Shown here in pieces: positions 5,620-11,388 of a stretch of 42,409 nt of DNA (positions within the stretch are counted from its first letter, which is position 1; each line of letters starts with the position of its first letter). The notes below the pieces were generated by a model. It made no database searches. It was not told the origin of the DNA and saw only the letters and a list, made by a program, of their open reading frames with translations. The stretch is taken from positions 1 through 42,409 of IMG/VR virus record IMGVR_UViG_3300035125_000073; one strand, given 5' to 3'. Made by a program: the position numbers and the translations under genes. This stretch comes from a virus.

Positions 5620-5826
5620 ATGTTGGTGTTGTCGCGCTGTCGCGACCAGGCAATTGTGATTGACACGGATATCGAGGTGCGCGTGTTGGAGATCCGCCGA
5701 GGCTCGGTGCAGTTGGGGATCAAGGCACCCGGCCGGCCGATCGATCGCGAGGAGATCCACCAGGATAAGCTCCGCAACGGTCGGCGCAACGGCCGCCAGC
5801 CAACGGCCCGGCTGAGCATCCCCTGA
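5620..5826 (+). CDS. csrA: CsrA/RsmA-family RNA-binding translational regulator
   Basis: A 68-residue CsrA homologue. The start at 5620 follows GGAGG by seven bases; a longer open frame upstream is not protein-like. CsrA is a small beta-strand-swapped dimer that binds GGA-containing mRNA hairpins and usually blocks translation. Visible conserved features are MLVLSR at the N terminus (Leu4 and Arg6 in strand 1), the central GSVQLGIKAP block and IDREEI near residues 41-46, with the basic residue used in RNA binding. A basic C-terminal tail follows. A phage-borne copy could retune host mRNAs or regulate phage mRNAs whose start sites contain GGA. Confidence 0.93.
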   Translation: MLVLSRCRDQAIVIDTDIEVRVLEIRRGSVQLGIKAPGRPIDREEIHQDKLRNGRRNGRQPTARLSIP

Positions 5827-5843
5827 CGCGAACCACAGGACGC

Positions 5844-6914
5844 ATGAGCGACGGAGCAATGAGTGACGGAGCCTCAACCCCGAACTCCACGCGGTTGGAG
5901 CCTGCGAGGGAGAGCGGGGACTTTCTGCGCGCGATCGACTTGGGTTGTGGGGCCGGCGGATGGGCCGTGGCCGCGCGGGGGCTGCCGATCCGGTTCAGGG
6001 CGGTGATCGATTGGGCAGCCGACTGCCTGGAGACGTGGAAACTGAACCACGCCGCCGATCATCCGGATTGCGAGCTGCTGAAGCTCGATCTGTGCGAGCC
6101 ATCTTCGGTGGAGACGGTCGTCGCGCGGGGCCCCGCGGATTTGATTTTGGGGGGGATACCGTGTGAACCCATAAGCCACCTGCGGACCAGCGGCGGCCCG
6201 AGCGCGTTACCGGGGGACGAAGAGATGGACCGCTGGTATCGACTGTTGGACCACTGCCTCGGGATTACCAGGCGGCTGGCCCCGCGCTGGTGGTCGATCG
6301 AGGACATCGTATCCATCCAGCGTCACATTCACCCGCTGATAGCCGGTTTCCCTGTGCCGATGCGCCGGATTGACGCTAGTGCTTTCGGTCCGCAGAAACG
6401 CATCCGGGCCTTCTTGGGCGAGTTTCCCGATCCGAAGCCGGAGCCCGGGCCGCGCTGCTTGGCCGACTGCCTGCTGCCCGGGCCTCACCTGACGATCGCC
6501 GATCAGGAGCGTTACGAGCGGCGATACATGCGGAATGGTCAATTGAGCATTGGAAATGACCGAGTGCGTATTTGTTCGCCGGACCACCCGTGTCCGACGG
6601 TCGTCGGGGGTTTGTCGCGCGGTTCCAGGCAGCGACGGAGTTGGATGCTGGAATTGCAGAACGGCCAACTCCGGATTCTCGATTGGCGGGAGCTGGCCTT
6701 GGTACAGGGGTTTCCGCCGGACTACGTGTTTGCTGCCGGCCACATGCGCACCGAGAAGATGATCGGCCAGGCGATAGCCATTCAGGTGGGCCGAGCGATC
6801 CTCAAGGCGATTTGCCAACAGAGGAGGCGGCGCCTGAATGGATGTGGGTGCTGGTCGAGCGGCTCCGCGCTGAATTCGCAGATGAGGCCGAGAAGTATCC
6901 ATGCGTCTTTCTGA
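5844..6914 (+). CDS. DNA (cytosine-5) methyltransferase
   Basis: A 356-residue C5-MTase. Motif I is IDLGCGAGG (31-39, SAM binding). Motif IV is GGIPCEPIS with catalytic Cys107. Motif VI is IED (152-154, where ENV is usual). Motif VIII is QKRIRAF (184-190). Motifs IX/X are RELALVQGFP and GQAIAIQVG near the C terminus. It would methylate phage or host DNA, perhaps as protection from host restriction; no partner endonuclease is next to it. The start region is duplicated (MSDGA twice), so 5844 and 5859 are both possible starts, the second having CGGAG upstream. The last 24 codons overlap the next small ORF. Confidence 0.9.
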   Translation: MSDGAMSDGASTPNSTRLEPARESGDFLRAIDLGCGAGGWAVAARGLPIRFRAVIDWAADCLETWKLNHAADHPDCELLKLDLCEPSSVETVVARGPADLILGGIPCEPISHLRTSGGPSALPGDEEMDRWYRLLDHCLGITRRLAPRWWSIEDIVSIQRHIHPLIAGFPVPMRRIDASAFGPQKRIRAFLGEFPDPKPEPGPRCLADCLLPGPHLTIADQERYERRYMRNGQLSIGNDRVRICSPDHPCPTVVGGLSRGSRQRRSWMLELQNGQLRILDWRELALVQGFPPDYVFAAGHMRTEKMIGQAIAIQVGRAILKAICQQRRRRLNGCGCWSSGSALNSQMRPRSIHASF

Positions 6915-6991
6915 CCGATGACTGCCGTTGTGCGGTGCAGGAGATCTACAAACCAGAGGTATGCCGGGAGTTCCTGTGTGCTCCATCCTAG
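6842..6991 (+). CDS. Short YkgJ-like Cys-cluster protein (C-terminal half only)
   Basis: A 49-residue ORF overlapping the end of the methyltransferase gene, with GAGGAGG about 15 bases upstream. Its Cys pattern (CVFLTDDCRC, then IYKPEVCREFLC) matches the C-terminal signature of YkgJ-type zinc/iron-binding proteins, in which the pattern C-x-F-L...C...YE-x-RP-x-x-C-R-x-F is usual. The N-terminal Cys box of that family is missing. It may be a trimmed phage version or the remnant of a longer gene. Metal binding is inferred from the Cys pattern only. Confidence 0.45.
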   Translation: MWVLVERLRAEFADEAEKYPCVFLTDDCRCAVQEIYKPEVCREFLCAPS

Positions 6992-6997
6992 CCAATA

Positions 6998-7066
6998 CCG
7001 CAGCGGGCCGGGCCGACGGCACTCTCTGCTCTCCTGGTGGCCGGTACCAGCCGTGGCCCGCTGCGG
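6998..7066 (+). terminator. Long inverted repeat after the methyltransferase operon
   Basis: A perfect 12-bp inverted repeat (CCGCAGCGGGCC at 6998-7009, its complement at 7055-7066) begins seven bases after the stop codon at 6991 and is followed by GTTTC. Its position suggests an operon-end hairpin, although the loop of about 45 bases is long and the T-tract is weak. Confidence 0.4.
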
Positions 7067-7073
7067 GTTTCAA

Positions 7074-7110
7074 GGCAGAATGCAGAATGGAGATCGCAGA
7101 AGGCAGAAGG
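7074..7110 (+). repeat. GCAGAAN heptamer array
   Basis: Units GCAGAAT, GCAGAAT, then GCAGAAG, GCAGAAG with a variant unit between them. The last unit ends in AGAAGG, ten bases before the GTG start at 7121, and may act as its Shine-Dalgarno. Confidence 0.8.
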
Positions 7111-7120
7111 ACCAATACAG

Positions 7121-7255
7121 GTGATCGCTGTTTCCCAGGACGATTTTGATCGGTGCCCAAGCTGGGCTAAGGTAAAGGGACAAGAAACATCCGATTGCCG
7201 AATCATTTGTCCATGGGGCTGCGTGGAGGGTCCTGTCTATCAGGAGGAGGAGTGA
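7121..7255 (+). CDS. Small Cys-containing unknown protein
   Basis: A 44-residue ORF from GTG 7121, with AGAAGG from the preceding heptamer array as possible ribosome-binding site. Four Cys residues (RC, DC, IIC, WGC) suggest metal binding. The frame is open upstream to 7037, but that part would translate the repeat array. It ends four bases before the MazG-like gene, whose Shine-Dalgarno lies within its last codons, so the two are coupled. Function unknown. Confidence 0.45.
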   Translation: MIAVSQDDFDRCPSWAKVKGQETSDCRIICPWGCVEGPVYQEEE

Positions 7256-7258
7256 GTC

Positions 7259-7507
7259 ATGAATGGGAAAGACGATAATCGGCGAGCCGAACATTTCTTG
7301 ACTGAAGTGCGGAACGAATTCCGCAGGGCTTCGGAGTTGCATAATCCCATACGGACCGCCCACGAGGCGGCTGCGGTGATACGCGAAGAATTTGAAGAAT
7401 TTTGGGAGTTGGTCAAGCAAAAGCATCACAACAAGCGCCGCATGTGCGAGGAGCTCGTGCAAGTGGCGGCGATGTGTACAAGGGCCGTCGTGAATCTGGA
7501 TTTGTAA
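7259..7507 (+). CDS. MazG-like all-alpha NTP-pyrophosphatase-type protein
   Basis: An 82-residue helical protein with a very strong ribosome-binding site (GGAGGAGGAG). The segment IREEFEEFWELV (about residues 40-51) followed by CEELVQVAAMCTR (about 62-74) has the two-helix arrangement of MazG-type NTP pyrophosphohydrolases, with an ExxEE-like Mg-binding box in the first helix. In the second helix the usual ExxD is ELVQ, so one metal ligand appears changed. Phage MazG-like proteins hydrolyse non-canonical nucleotides or modulate alarmones; activity of this one is uncertain. Confidence 0.6.
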   Translation: MNGKDDNRRAEHFLTEVRNEFRRASELHNPIRTAHEAAAVIREEFEEFWELVKQKHHNKRRMCEELVQVAAMCTRAVVNLDL

Positions 7508-7628
7508 CATCACTGCCAGATTTGCGACGGTGTCACACCCGCGTACTCTCTCCATGGGAAAGGAGGTGCACGCCGAGCATTGTGCCATCTTGGCACGTCG
7601 GACATCGATCATCCTTGCGAAAGCGTTG

Positions 7629-7701
7629 CGCGGGGTAGAGCAGTTGGAAGCTCGCCGGGCTCATGCCCCGGAGGTCGCCGGTTCAACTCCGGCCCCCGCC
7701 A
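7629..7701 (+). tRNA. Initiator tRNA-fMet (anticodon CAT)
   Basis: A complete 73-base cloverleaf. Acceptor CGCGGGG/CCCCGCC has a C1-C72 mismatch, D stem is GAGC/GCTC with the pair A11-T24, anticodon stem CCGGG/CCCGG encloses loop CTCATGC, T stem GCCGG/CCGGC encloses TTCAACT, and the discriminator is A (7701). The unpaired 1-72 position, the three G-C pairs flanking the anticodon loop and A11-T24 are the diagnostic marks of a bacterial initiator tRNA, so this is neither elongator Met nor Ile2. CCA is not encoded (CTT follows) and would have to be added by the host enzyme. Confidence 0.92.
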
Positions 7702-7707
7702 CTTGGG

Positions 7708-7745
7708 AAGGATGAAGGGGGAAGGATGAAGGATGAGGGATGAAT
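7708..7745 (+). repeat. GGATGAA heptamer array
   Basis: Units of the type GGATGAA/GGATGAG directly downstream of the tRNA. The same word family overlaps the start codon of the gene at 2487. Confidence 0.85.
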
Positions 7746-7790
7746 CGAGAAGGCTGATACGAGGCCCCGCATCGCCAATGGCAAGGAAAA

Positions 7791-7815
7791 CTGACAACTG
7801 AGTACTGAGTACTGG
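7791..7815 (+). repeat. GACAACT/TGAGTAC heptamer array before the gene at 7817
   Basis: One GACAACT unit followed by TGAGTAC units, ending one base before the ATG at 7817. No AGGAGG-like sequence occurs, so the GAG of the last unit, seven bases upstream of the ATG, is the only Shine-Dalgarno candidate. Confidence 0.85.
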
Positions 7816-7816
7816 A

Positions 7817-8221
7817 ATGTCTCATCCGAAGAAAGCCAGGCTATATTGCCGGCCGGCGGTGGTCGAGCGTGGCAAGCCGCCGCGGCGGCGGGTGGCGCGC
7901 CAGCGGAGAGTGCCGTTGGAGCCGCGGGTCTGCCGGGGCTGCCGATACCAGTTTCACTCGGCGCGACTGTTGGCCGGTCACCTGGAGAGCCGCCGCTATT
8001 GCCTGGAGGCGCATTGCGAGGATCCGGAGGAGCTGATCCTGATGCCGGGCGACGGGCGGCGGCTGGCGGTTCGCTCGACGCTGCACGTAGATCAGGATCG
8101 ACCGAGCGGGTTTGCCGTATTCGGGCTGAGTCCCAGCGGCCAGCGGTGCGCGTTCGCCTGCGATCAGCACAAGCTGCCGATGGTCCGGTGGCTGAGAGGG
8201 ATACTGAGTACTGAGTACTGA
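7817..8221 (+). CDS. Zinc-finger protein, unknown
   Basis: A 134-residue protein with a very basic N terminus (RGKPPRRRVARQRR) and a C2HC-type finger (VCRGCRYQFHSARLLAGHLESRRYC, spread over about residues 38-62), pointing to nucleic-acid binding. The C-terminal half is beta-rich. Its last residues (GILSTEY) and TGA stop are encoded by the following TGAGTAC array (8202-8234), and the start abuts another array, so repeats flank both ends. It precedes the replication-initiator-like gene and may be an early regulator. Confidence 0.65.
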   Translation: MSHPKKARLYCRPAVVERGKPPRRRVARQRRVPLEPRVCRGCRYQFHSARLLAGHLESRRYCLEAHCEDPEELILMPGDGRRLAVRSTLHVDQDRPSGFAVFGLSPSGQRCAFACDQHKLPMVRWLRGILSTEY

Positions 8222-8234
8222 GTACGGAGTACTG
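8202..8234 (+). repeat. TGAGTAC array carrying stop codon and Shine-Dalgarno
   Basis: Four TGAGTAC-type units. The TGA that ends the 7817 gene lies in the array. The last unit reads GGAGTAC, placing GGAG (8226-8229) eight bases before the ATG at 8238. Confidence 0.9.
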
Positions 8235-8237
8235 ATA

Positions 8238-9152
8238 ATGTCGGACGGAGCCGACCTTGCGATCCCGGAGCTTAGCGCCGAGGAGTGGCGGCGGTGGTGG
8301 GAGTCGCTGCGGTGGTTGCGGCGGCACCCGGGGTTGGGAGCGGCGGCGGTCGAGACGTTCGGCGTGCTGTGGCTGCGGTGTGAGGGGCGGGTGACTGAGG
8401 GGCACCGGGTATACCTGCCGGACCTGGTCCGGTGGTCGGGGGTGAAGGAGGATGCGATTCGGGGGCGATTGGACCGGCTTCAGGCGGCCGATATCGTACT
8501 GGTCCGCCGCGATGGGAAGGGCCGTATCGTGGCCCGTGGGGGTTGGCTGGTGATCGATGTGTATCACCCCAATCCGGCAGAGCGCAGCGGACGATGTCGC
8601 AAGAAGGGGCCGCAGATGGAGTTTGGGTTTATGGATGCCGATCCGTCGGAAGAGGGGAAAGGTAAACGCAGCTACGTTTCCGGCTACGTTTGCCGGGGGA
8701 AACGTAGCGACGTTTGCCTGCCGACCGATCGGGAGAAAATTATCGAGCAGTGCGAGGCGTCGCAACTCTCGATGGCCGAGACGTTTAGGCTCGTCTGCGG
8801 CGAGCAGCGGCCGACGCAGCGCGGGCCGCCGGCACGGGATTTGCGAGATATCAGATATCGACATCAGATATCTAAATCAGATATCAGCAAGCCGTGTGCC
8901 AGTGACGAGCAGATCGTCCGGCAGGCGGAGTACGAGCGGCTGATCTTCGAGCGGATGGGGGATCCTCAGTTGCGACCAGTACCGGTCTCCAAGGTGGCGG
9001 CTGCGTTGGCGGCGGGACAGATCGAGTGGAAGACGGTCAGCAAGGTGATCCATCGATCGCTGGAGATCGCTGCCGAGCAGAAGAAGCCGAAGTTCGTCTA
9101 TTTCGTCAAGGCGATGAAGGACCATTTTGGGGAGCGACAGTTGGCGTGGTGA
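8238..9152 (+). CDS. Replication-initiator-like protein (winged-helix N terminus)
   Basis: A 304-residue protein. Residues about 15-95 are helix-rich with a winged-helix pattern (LPDLVRWSG...DAIRGRLDRLQAADIVLV, then a beta hairpin with VRRDGKGRIVARGG), as in lambda O and other phage replication initiators. A variable, Cys-containing middle follows, and then a helical C-terminal domain (residues about 230-304). The middle of the gene holds an iteron cluster and three AT-rich 13-mers (8661-8888), an arrangement like ori-lambda inside gene O. The assignment rests on fold pattern and embedded origin-like DNA, not on a recognised family motif. No helicase loader or helicase gene is evident next to it. 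Confidence 0.6.
   Translation: MSDGADLAIPELSAEEWRRWWESLRWLRRHPGLGAAAVETFGVLWLRCEGRVTEGHRVYLPDLVRWSGVKEDAIRGRLDRLQAADIVLVRRDGKGRIVARGGWLVIDVYHPNPAERSGRCRKKGPQMEFGFMDADPSEEGKGKRSYVSGYVCRGKRSDVCLPTDREKIIEQCEASQLSMAETFRLVCGEQRPTQRGPPARDLRDIRYRHQISKSDISKPCASDEQIVRQAEYERLIFERMGDPQLRPVPVSKVAAALAAGQIEWKTVSKVIHRSLEIAAEQKKPKFVYFVKAMKDHFGERQLAW
8661..8888 (+). other. Candidate replication origin: iterons plus AT-rich 13-mers
   Basis: Five copies of an 11-12 bp word with consensus GCTACGTTTNCC occur at 8661-8718: forward at 8671, 8683 and 8707 (GCGACGTTTGCC), reverse at 8661 (GGTAAACGCAGC) and 8698 (GGAAACGTAGC). About 130 bp further come three tandem 13-bp units, ATCAGATATC plus three variable bases, at 8850, 8863 and 8876, in a locally AT-rich stretch. 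Both lie inside the replication-initiator-like gene. Iterons next to AT-rich repeats in an initiator gene are the hallmark of lambdoid origins. Confidence 0.6.
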
Positions 9153-9162
9153 AGGAGCAGTC

Positions 9163-9351
9163 ATGGTTGATTGGACTTACGTTTGGATCGGGCGGCGCTT
9201 TTTAGCTGAGCGTCACGGCGAACCATGCCGATTGTTGGTCGCCCGACGCGGCAAGTTTCTGCTGGAGTTTGCCGATGGCTTTCGCGTGTCCACCGTCCGG
9301 GGGACGTTTGGTCGACATAAACCATCAAACCGCCGAATCGGCGGGAGGTGA
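9163..9351 (+). CDS. Small unknown protein, early operon
   Basis: A 62-residue protein from ATG 9163 with GAAGGAG six bases upstream. It is basic and beta-rich (WIGRRFLAERHGEPCRLLVA, then GKFLLEFADGFRVSTVRG) and ends with a basic tail RHKPSNRRIGGR. The tail and stop codon are part of a hairpin-plus-ribosome-binding-site element that recurs before the gene at 9616. No family is recognised. Confidence 0.55.
   Translation: MVDWTYVWIGRRFLAERHGEPCRLLVARRGKFLLEFADGFRVSTVRGTFGRHKPSNRRIGGR
9330..9348 (+). promoter_or_regulatory. Hairpin-RBS element, copy 1
   Basis: CCGCC (9330-9334) pairs with GGCGG (9340-9344), directly abutting GGAGG (9344-9348) before the ATG at 9355. The stem shares a base with the Shine-Dalgarno, so folding should limit ribosome access. 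Near-identical elements precede 9616 and 10072. Confidence 0.5.
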
Positions 9352-9354
9352 GTG

Positions 9355-9402
9355 ATGCCAGAACCAGAAACTAAGAGGGTGTGGCAGGAGCAGAGATCAT
9401 GA
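9355..9402 (+). CDS. 15-codon leader ORF
   Basis: ATG at 9355 is preceded by GGGAGGTGAGTG, a strong start site, and the ORF ends in an ATGA overlap with the gene at 9399. The product is MPEPETKRVWQEQRS. Its size and overlap suggest a coupling ORF that delivers ribosomes to the next gene rather than a functional protein. Confidence 0.4.
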   Translation: MPEPETKRVWQEQRS

Positions 9403-9632
9403 AACGACTCGCCGCATTAGCTGGGAAACGTGGCTGCTGTCAGCGAGGGAATTGTATCCATCGCCAAGCGGCGGTTGCGGTAAAGCGCATTGAGGAGCTG
9501 GAGTCCAAGATTGAGCGGCTGCGGGAAGCCTTGTGGGCCGCCGAAGCGGCGGCAGATGACAGACGAAGGAGCAATCATGATCGACATAAGCCGCCGAAGC
9601 GGCGGGAGGTGAGTGATGCGTCGAGCGTTTGA
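9399..9632 (+). CDS. Small coiled-coil protein with Cys motif
   Basis: A 77-residue protein from ATG 9399 with CAGGAG upstream. The N-terminal part has a CCQRGNC Cys cluster and a His, a possible metal site. A predicted coiled coil follows (IEELESKIERLREAL, about residues 30-50), then a basic tail whose residues RHKPPKRR resemble the tail of the 9163 gene because the DNA there is duplicated. It overlaps the next gene (9616) by 17 bases. Function unknown. Confidence 0.55.
   Translation: MKRLAALAGKRGCCQRGNCIHRQAAVAVKRIEELESKIERLREALWAAEAAADDRRRSNHDRHKPPKRREVSDASSV
9577..9612 (+). pseudogene. Internally deleted relic of the 9163 gene start and end
   Basis: Inside the 9399 gene, in another frame, an 11-codon ORF (MIDISRRSGGR) has the upstream sequence AAGGAGCAATCATG, like the AAGGAGCAGTCATG of the 9163 gene, and ends with the same GGCGGGAGGTGA. 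It looks like a copy of the 9163 gene reduced to its two ends. It may now serve only to couple translation to the gene at 9616. Confidence 0.4.
9590..9609 (+). promoter_or_regulatory. Hairpin-RBS element, copy 2
   Basis: GCCGC (9590-9594) pairs with GCGGC (9599-9603) around a CGAA loop, followed at once by GGGAGG (9604-9609) and the ATG at 9616. It is identical to copy 1 from the right arm of the hairpin through the ATG. Confidence 0.5.
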
Positions 9633-10035
9633 CGACCTGACTGATCAGCCCTGTCCGGTCTGCTTGGAGTTGGCGAGCGCCGGTGCAATTCAGGCGCGCG
9701 CTGTGATGCCGCTGCCTGTATTTCCTGGGCGATCACGGCGAGATAATCGTTTGTGTTGCCGAGATTGCCAGGCAACGGACGCCACTATGAGTATGGGGTG
9801 GCAGCATCCAGAGTTTGCCGCCGCAAGATTGACGATAGCCAATGAACGGCTTGAAGGGCTGACGATGCCGCCGGGCATGATGGAGCATTGCGGGCTGTGC
9901 AAGCTGGGGTGGGTTCGGCCATGCTCCTTGGACGATTTGGCAGCGCATGTAGCGTGGCTAAAGCGACACGGGATACCTGATTTCTGTGGCTTCATGCGAT
10001 TTGAGCAACGTGTCCAACCGGGAGAGGATCGATGA
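9616..10035 (+). CDS. Zinc-finger protein, unknown
   Basis: A 139-residue protein starting at ATG 9616 behind the second hairpin-RBS element. The N-terminal region has CPVC (about residue 13) and a later CCRDC; a third Cys pair, CGLC, occurs near residue 97 with a preceding His. Two zinc knuckles are therefore likely. The C-terminal part contains a conserved-looking helix (LDDLAAHVAWLKRHGI). No known domain name can be assigned. The stop overlaps a 17-codon ORF (ATG 10032) that runs over the third hairpin-RBS element. Confidence 0.6.
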   Translation: MRRAFDDLTDQPCPVCLELASAGAIQARAVMPLPVFPGRSRRDNRLCCRDCQATDATMSMGWQHPEFAAARLTIANERLEGLTMPPGMMEHCGLCKLGWVRPCSLDDLAAHVAWLKRHGIPDFCGFMRFEQRVQPGEDR

Positions 10036-10046
10036 GAGAAGTGTTG

Positions 10047-10066
10047 GCCGTGGAAGCGGCGGGGGG
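10047..10066 (+). promoter_or_regulatory. Hairpin-RBS element, copy 3 (diverged)
   Basis: GCCG (10047-10050) pairs with CGGC (10057-10060), directly followed by GGGGGGTGAGT and the GTG start at 10072. The element matches the two earlier copies from GAAGCGGCGG onward, with one A-to-G change in the Shine-Dalgarno. Confidence 0.45.
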
Positions 10067-10071
10067 TGAGT

Positions 10072-10869
10072 GTGGCCGAACGTAATACCGCGGATATCCT
10101 CTACGACTTGTTGGCGGTCCGACATCAGGCGGATGTGGTCGTGCGCGAATGCAAGGATGGACCGACGCAGTCTGGCACTCATCGGCGGATGGACGCCTGG
10201 GTGTTAAAACGATCGTGGGCCCATCCACTGACGATTGGCTACGAGATCAAGGTGGTTCGCTCGGATTTCCTGAAGGACGACAAATGGACAGATTATCTTG
10301 CTCTGTGCAATGAATTCTACTTCGTGTGCCCCAAGAAGATCATCAGACCAGAAGAGTTGCCTGCCGAGGCCGGGTTGCTGGTGGCGACCACGAATCTGCG
10401 CCGTCTCTATATGAAGAAGAAGGCGCCCCGCCGGGACATCGAGATCCCCGATTCGCTCTGGCGATACATCGTGATGTGCCGGTCATGTATTGACCGAAAA
10501 GATGCGATTGAGCAGACCAATACACGGGAATTCTGGCGGGCCTGGCTCGTTGAGCGCCGTCTCGACCGCGAGCTTGGCCGCCGCGTGTCCAGGGCGTTAC
10601 GGAAGGTCATTACCGGGAAGATCTGCGAGGTCAAGACGATCAACGATCGCCTTCAGAAAGAAGTGGAGTCTCTCAAAGAGGTTCGGAGGTTTCTGGAGCG
10701 ACTCGGGTTGTCGCCGCGCTACTGTCCTGAGAATGTTGTCAAACGCCGGTTGGCCGGGAACGAGATTGTTGAAAGCGCACAGTGGAGAGTGAACTCAGCA
10801 CTGAGGAGCCTGCATCGGCTGCGATCGGAACTAAAAACGATCATGGCCGAGGTGGCCGGAAGGGAGTGA
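10072..10869 (+). CDS. MmcB-like PD-(D/E)XK nuclease family protein
   Basis: A 265-residue protein; GTG at 10072 is chosen by comparison with the two other copies of the hairpin-RBS element, although GTG 10066 is also possible. The N-terminal domain (residues about 1-110) matches MmcB-type proteins: RRMDAWVLKRSW, then GYEIKVVRSDFLKDDKW, then CNEFYFVCP. Asp in MDAW and Glu-x-Lys in YEIK form the PD-(D/E)XK active-site pattern. The C-terminal half is a long helical, probably coiled-coil region. Such proteins are linked to DNA repair or processing; here a role in phage DNA metabolism is likely. Confidence 0.75.
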   Translation: MAERNTADILYDLLAVRHQADVVVRECKDGPTQSGTHRRMDAWVLKRSWAHPLTIGYEIKVVRSDFLKDDKWTDYLALCNEFYFVCPKKIIRPEELPAEAGLLVATTNLRRLYMKKKAPRRDIEIPDSLWRYIVMCRSCIDRKDAIEQTNTREFWRAWLVERRLDRELGRRVSRALRKVITGKICEVKTINDRLQKEVESLKEVRRFLERLGLSPRYCPENVVKRRLAGNEIVESAQWRVNSALRSLHRLRSELKTIMAEVAGRE

Positions 10870-10870
10870 G

Positions 10871-10904
10871 TGCTGAGTACTCGCTACTCAGTACTCCGTA
10901 CTCA
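10871..10904 (+). repeat. TGAGTAC/GTACTCA heptamer array
   Basis: One unit in the TGAGTAC direction followed by units in the opposite direction (ACTCAGT-type). It lies between the stop at 10869 and the ATG at 10906. The opposite orientation has no stop codons and therefore leaves the frame open upstream of the next gene. Confidence 0.85.
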
Positions 10905-10905
10905 G

Positions 10906-11142
10906 ATGAGTCAGGACCGATGCGTGATTGAGTTCGATTGCCCCTGCGGGGGGTATCGGCTGCGGGCCACCATCGCCGGTGAGCGAGTCGATTTCCAGTG
11001 GCAGGTCAAGCCGGGGATCTGGGTGTACGTCACCCGGTGTCCGAACCGGACCTGCACGGCCGGCTGGTGGAAGGCGAGCGCGGCACAGATTAAGCAGTAC
11101 GTCTACTCGCAGGCCAAGCGTACGCAGATTCTCGGGGGCTGA
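10906..11142 (+). CDS. Small zinc-ribbon-like protein
   Basis: A 78-residue protein. I start it at ATG 10906, after the heptamer array; starting at GTG 10870 would only add repeat-encoded residues. CPCGG (about residues 12-16) and CPNRTC (about 45-50) are spaced like the two knuckles of a zinc ribbon. Its beta-rich middle and C-terminal helix fit that fold. The stop overlaps the next ATG (TGATG). Function unknown; probably an early nucleic-acid-binding factor. Confidence 0.55.
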   Translation: MSQDRCVIEFDCPCGGYRLRATIAGERVDFQWQVKPGIWVYVTRCPNRTCTAGWWKASAAQIKQYVYSQAKRTQILGG

Positions 11143-11213
11143 TGGAGGTCTGGTTCCCGACCGATGGCCTGTACGCCAAGGCGAACGCGAAGAAGTTGGC
11201 GCAGCAGTCTTAG
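11142..11213 (+). CDS. Micro-protein of 23 residues, coupled
   Basis: ATG at 11142 overlaps the previous stop codon (TGATG) and is preceded by CGGGGG. The product MEVWFPTDGLYAKANAKK plus five residues looks natural, but nothing identifies it. It is the last ORF of the early rightward block. Confidence 0.4.
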   Translation: MEVWFPTDGLYAKANAKKLAQQS

Positions 11214-11221
11214 CGTAGTTC

Positions 11222-11306
11222 TCACTTGGACCACTTGTACCACTTGTACATCCCACTCGTACAACTCGTACATCCCACTCGTACAACTCGTACATCCCAC
11301 TTGTAC
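11222..11306 (+). repeat. Nonamer array (CACTTGTAC type)
   Basis: About nine units of a 9-bp word, CACTTGTAC, alternating with CTCGTACAA- and CATCCCACT-type variants. It is the only array with 9-bp units and the only one far from a start codon. In one frame it encodes alternating Thr-Cys/Ser-Tyr residues, probably without meaning. Confidence 0.8.
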
Positions 11307-11382
11307 GCACTTGGCCCTCACTGTTGCGTCGGCGCGATGGGGCGGCGGGGATTTTTGTCTATGTTGCCAGTCACAATGCCCG

Positions 11383-11388
11383 TATAAT
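11383..11388 (+). promoter_or_regulatory. TATAAT box, possible promoter
   Basis: A perfect -10 hexamer that stands out in GC-rich DNA. The -35 region at 17 bases is poor (TTGCCA occurs only 13 bases upstream), so it may need an activator. The predicted transcript would start near 11395, at the foot of a strong hairpin. Confidence 0.35.

Noticed and set aside
7683-8864. Leftward open frame of 393 codons
   Set aside because: Antisense to the zinc-finger and replication genes; it contains the stop-free reverse reading of TGAGTAC arrays, which keeps such frames open artificially.
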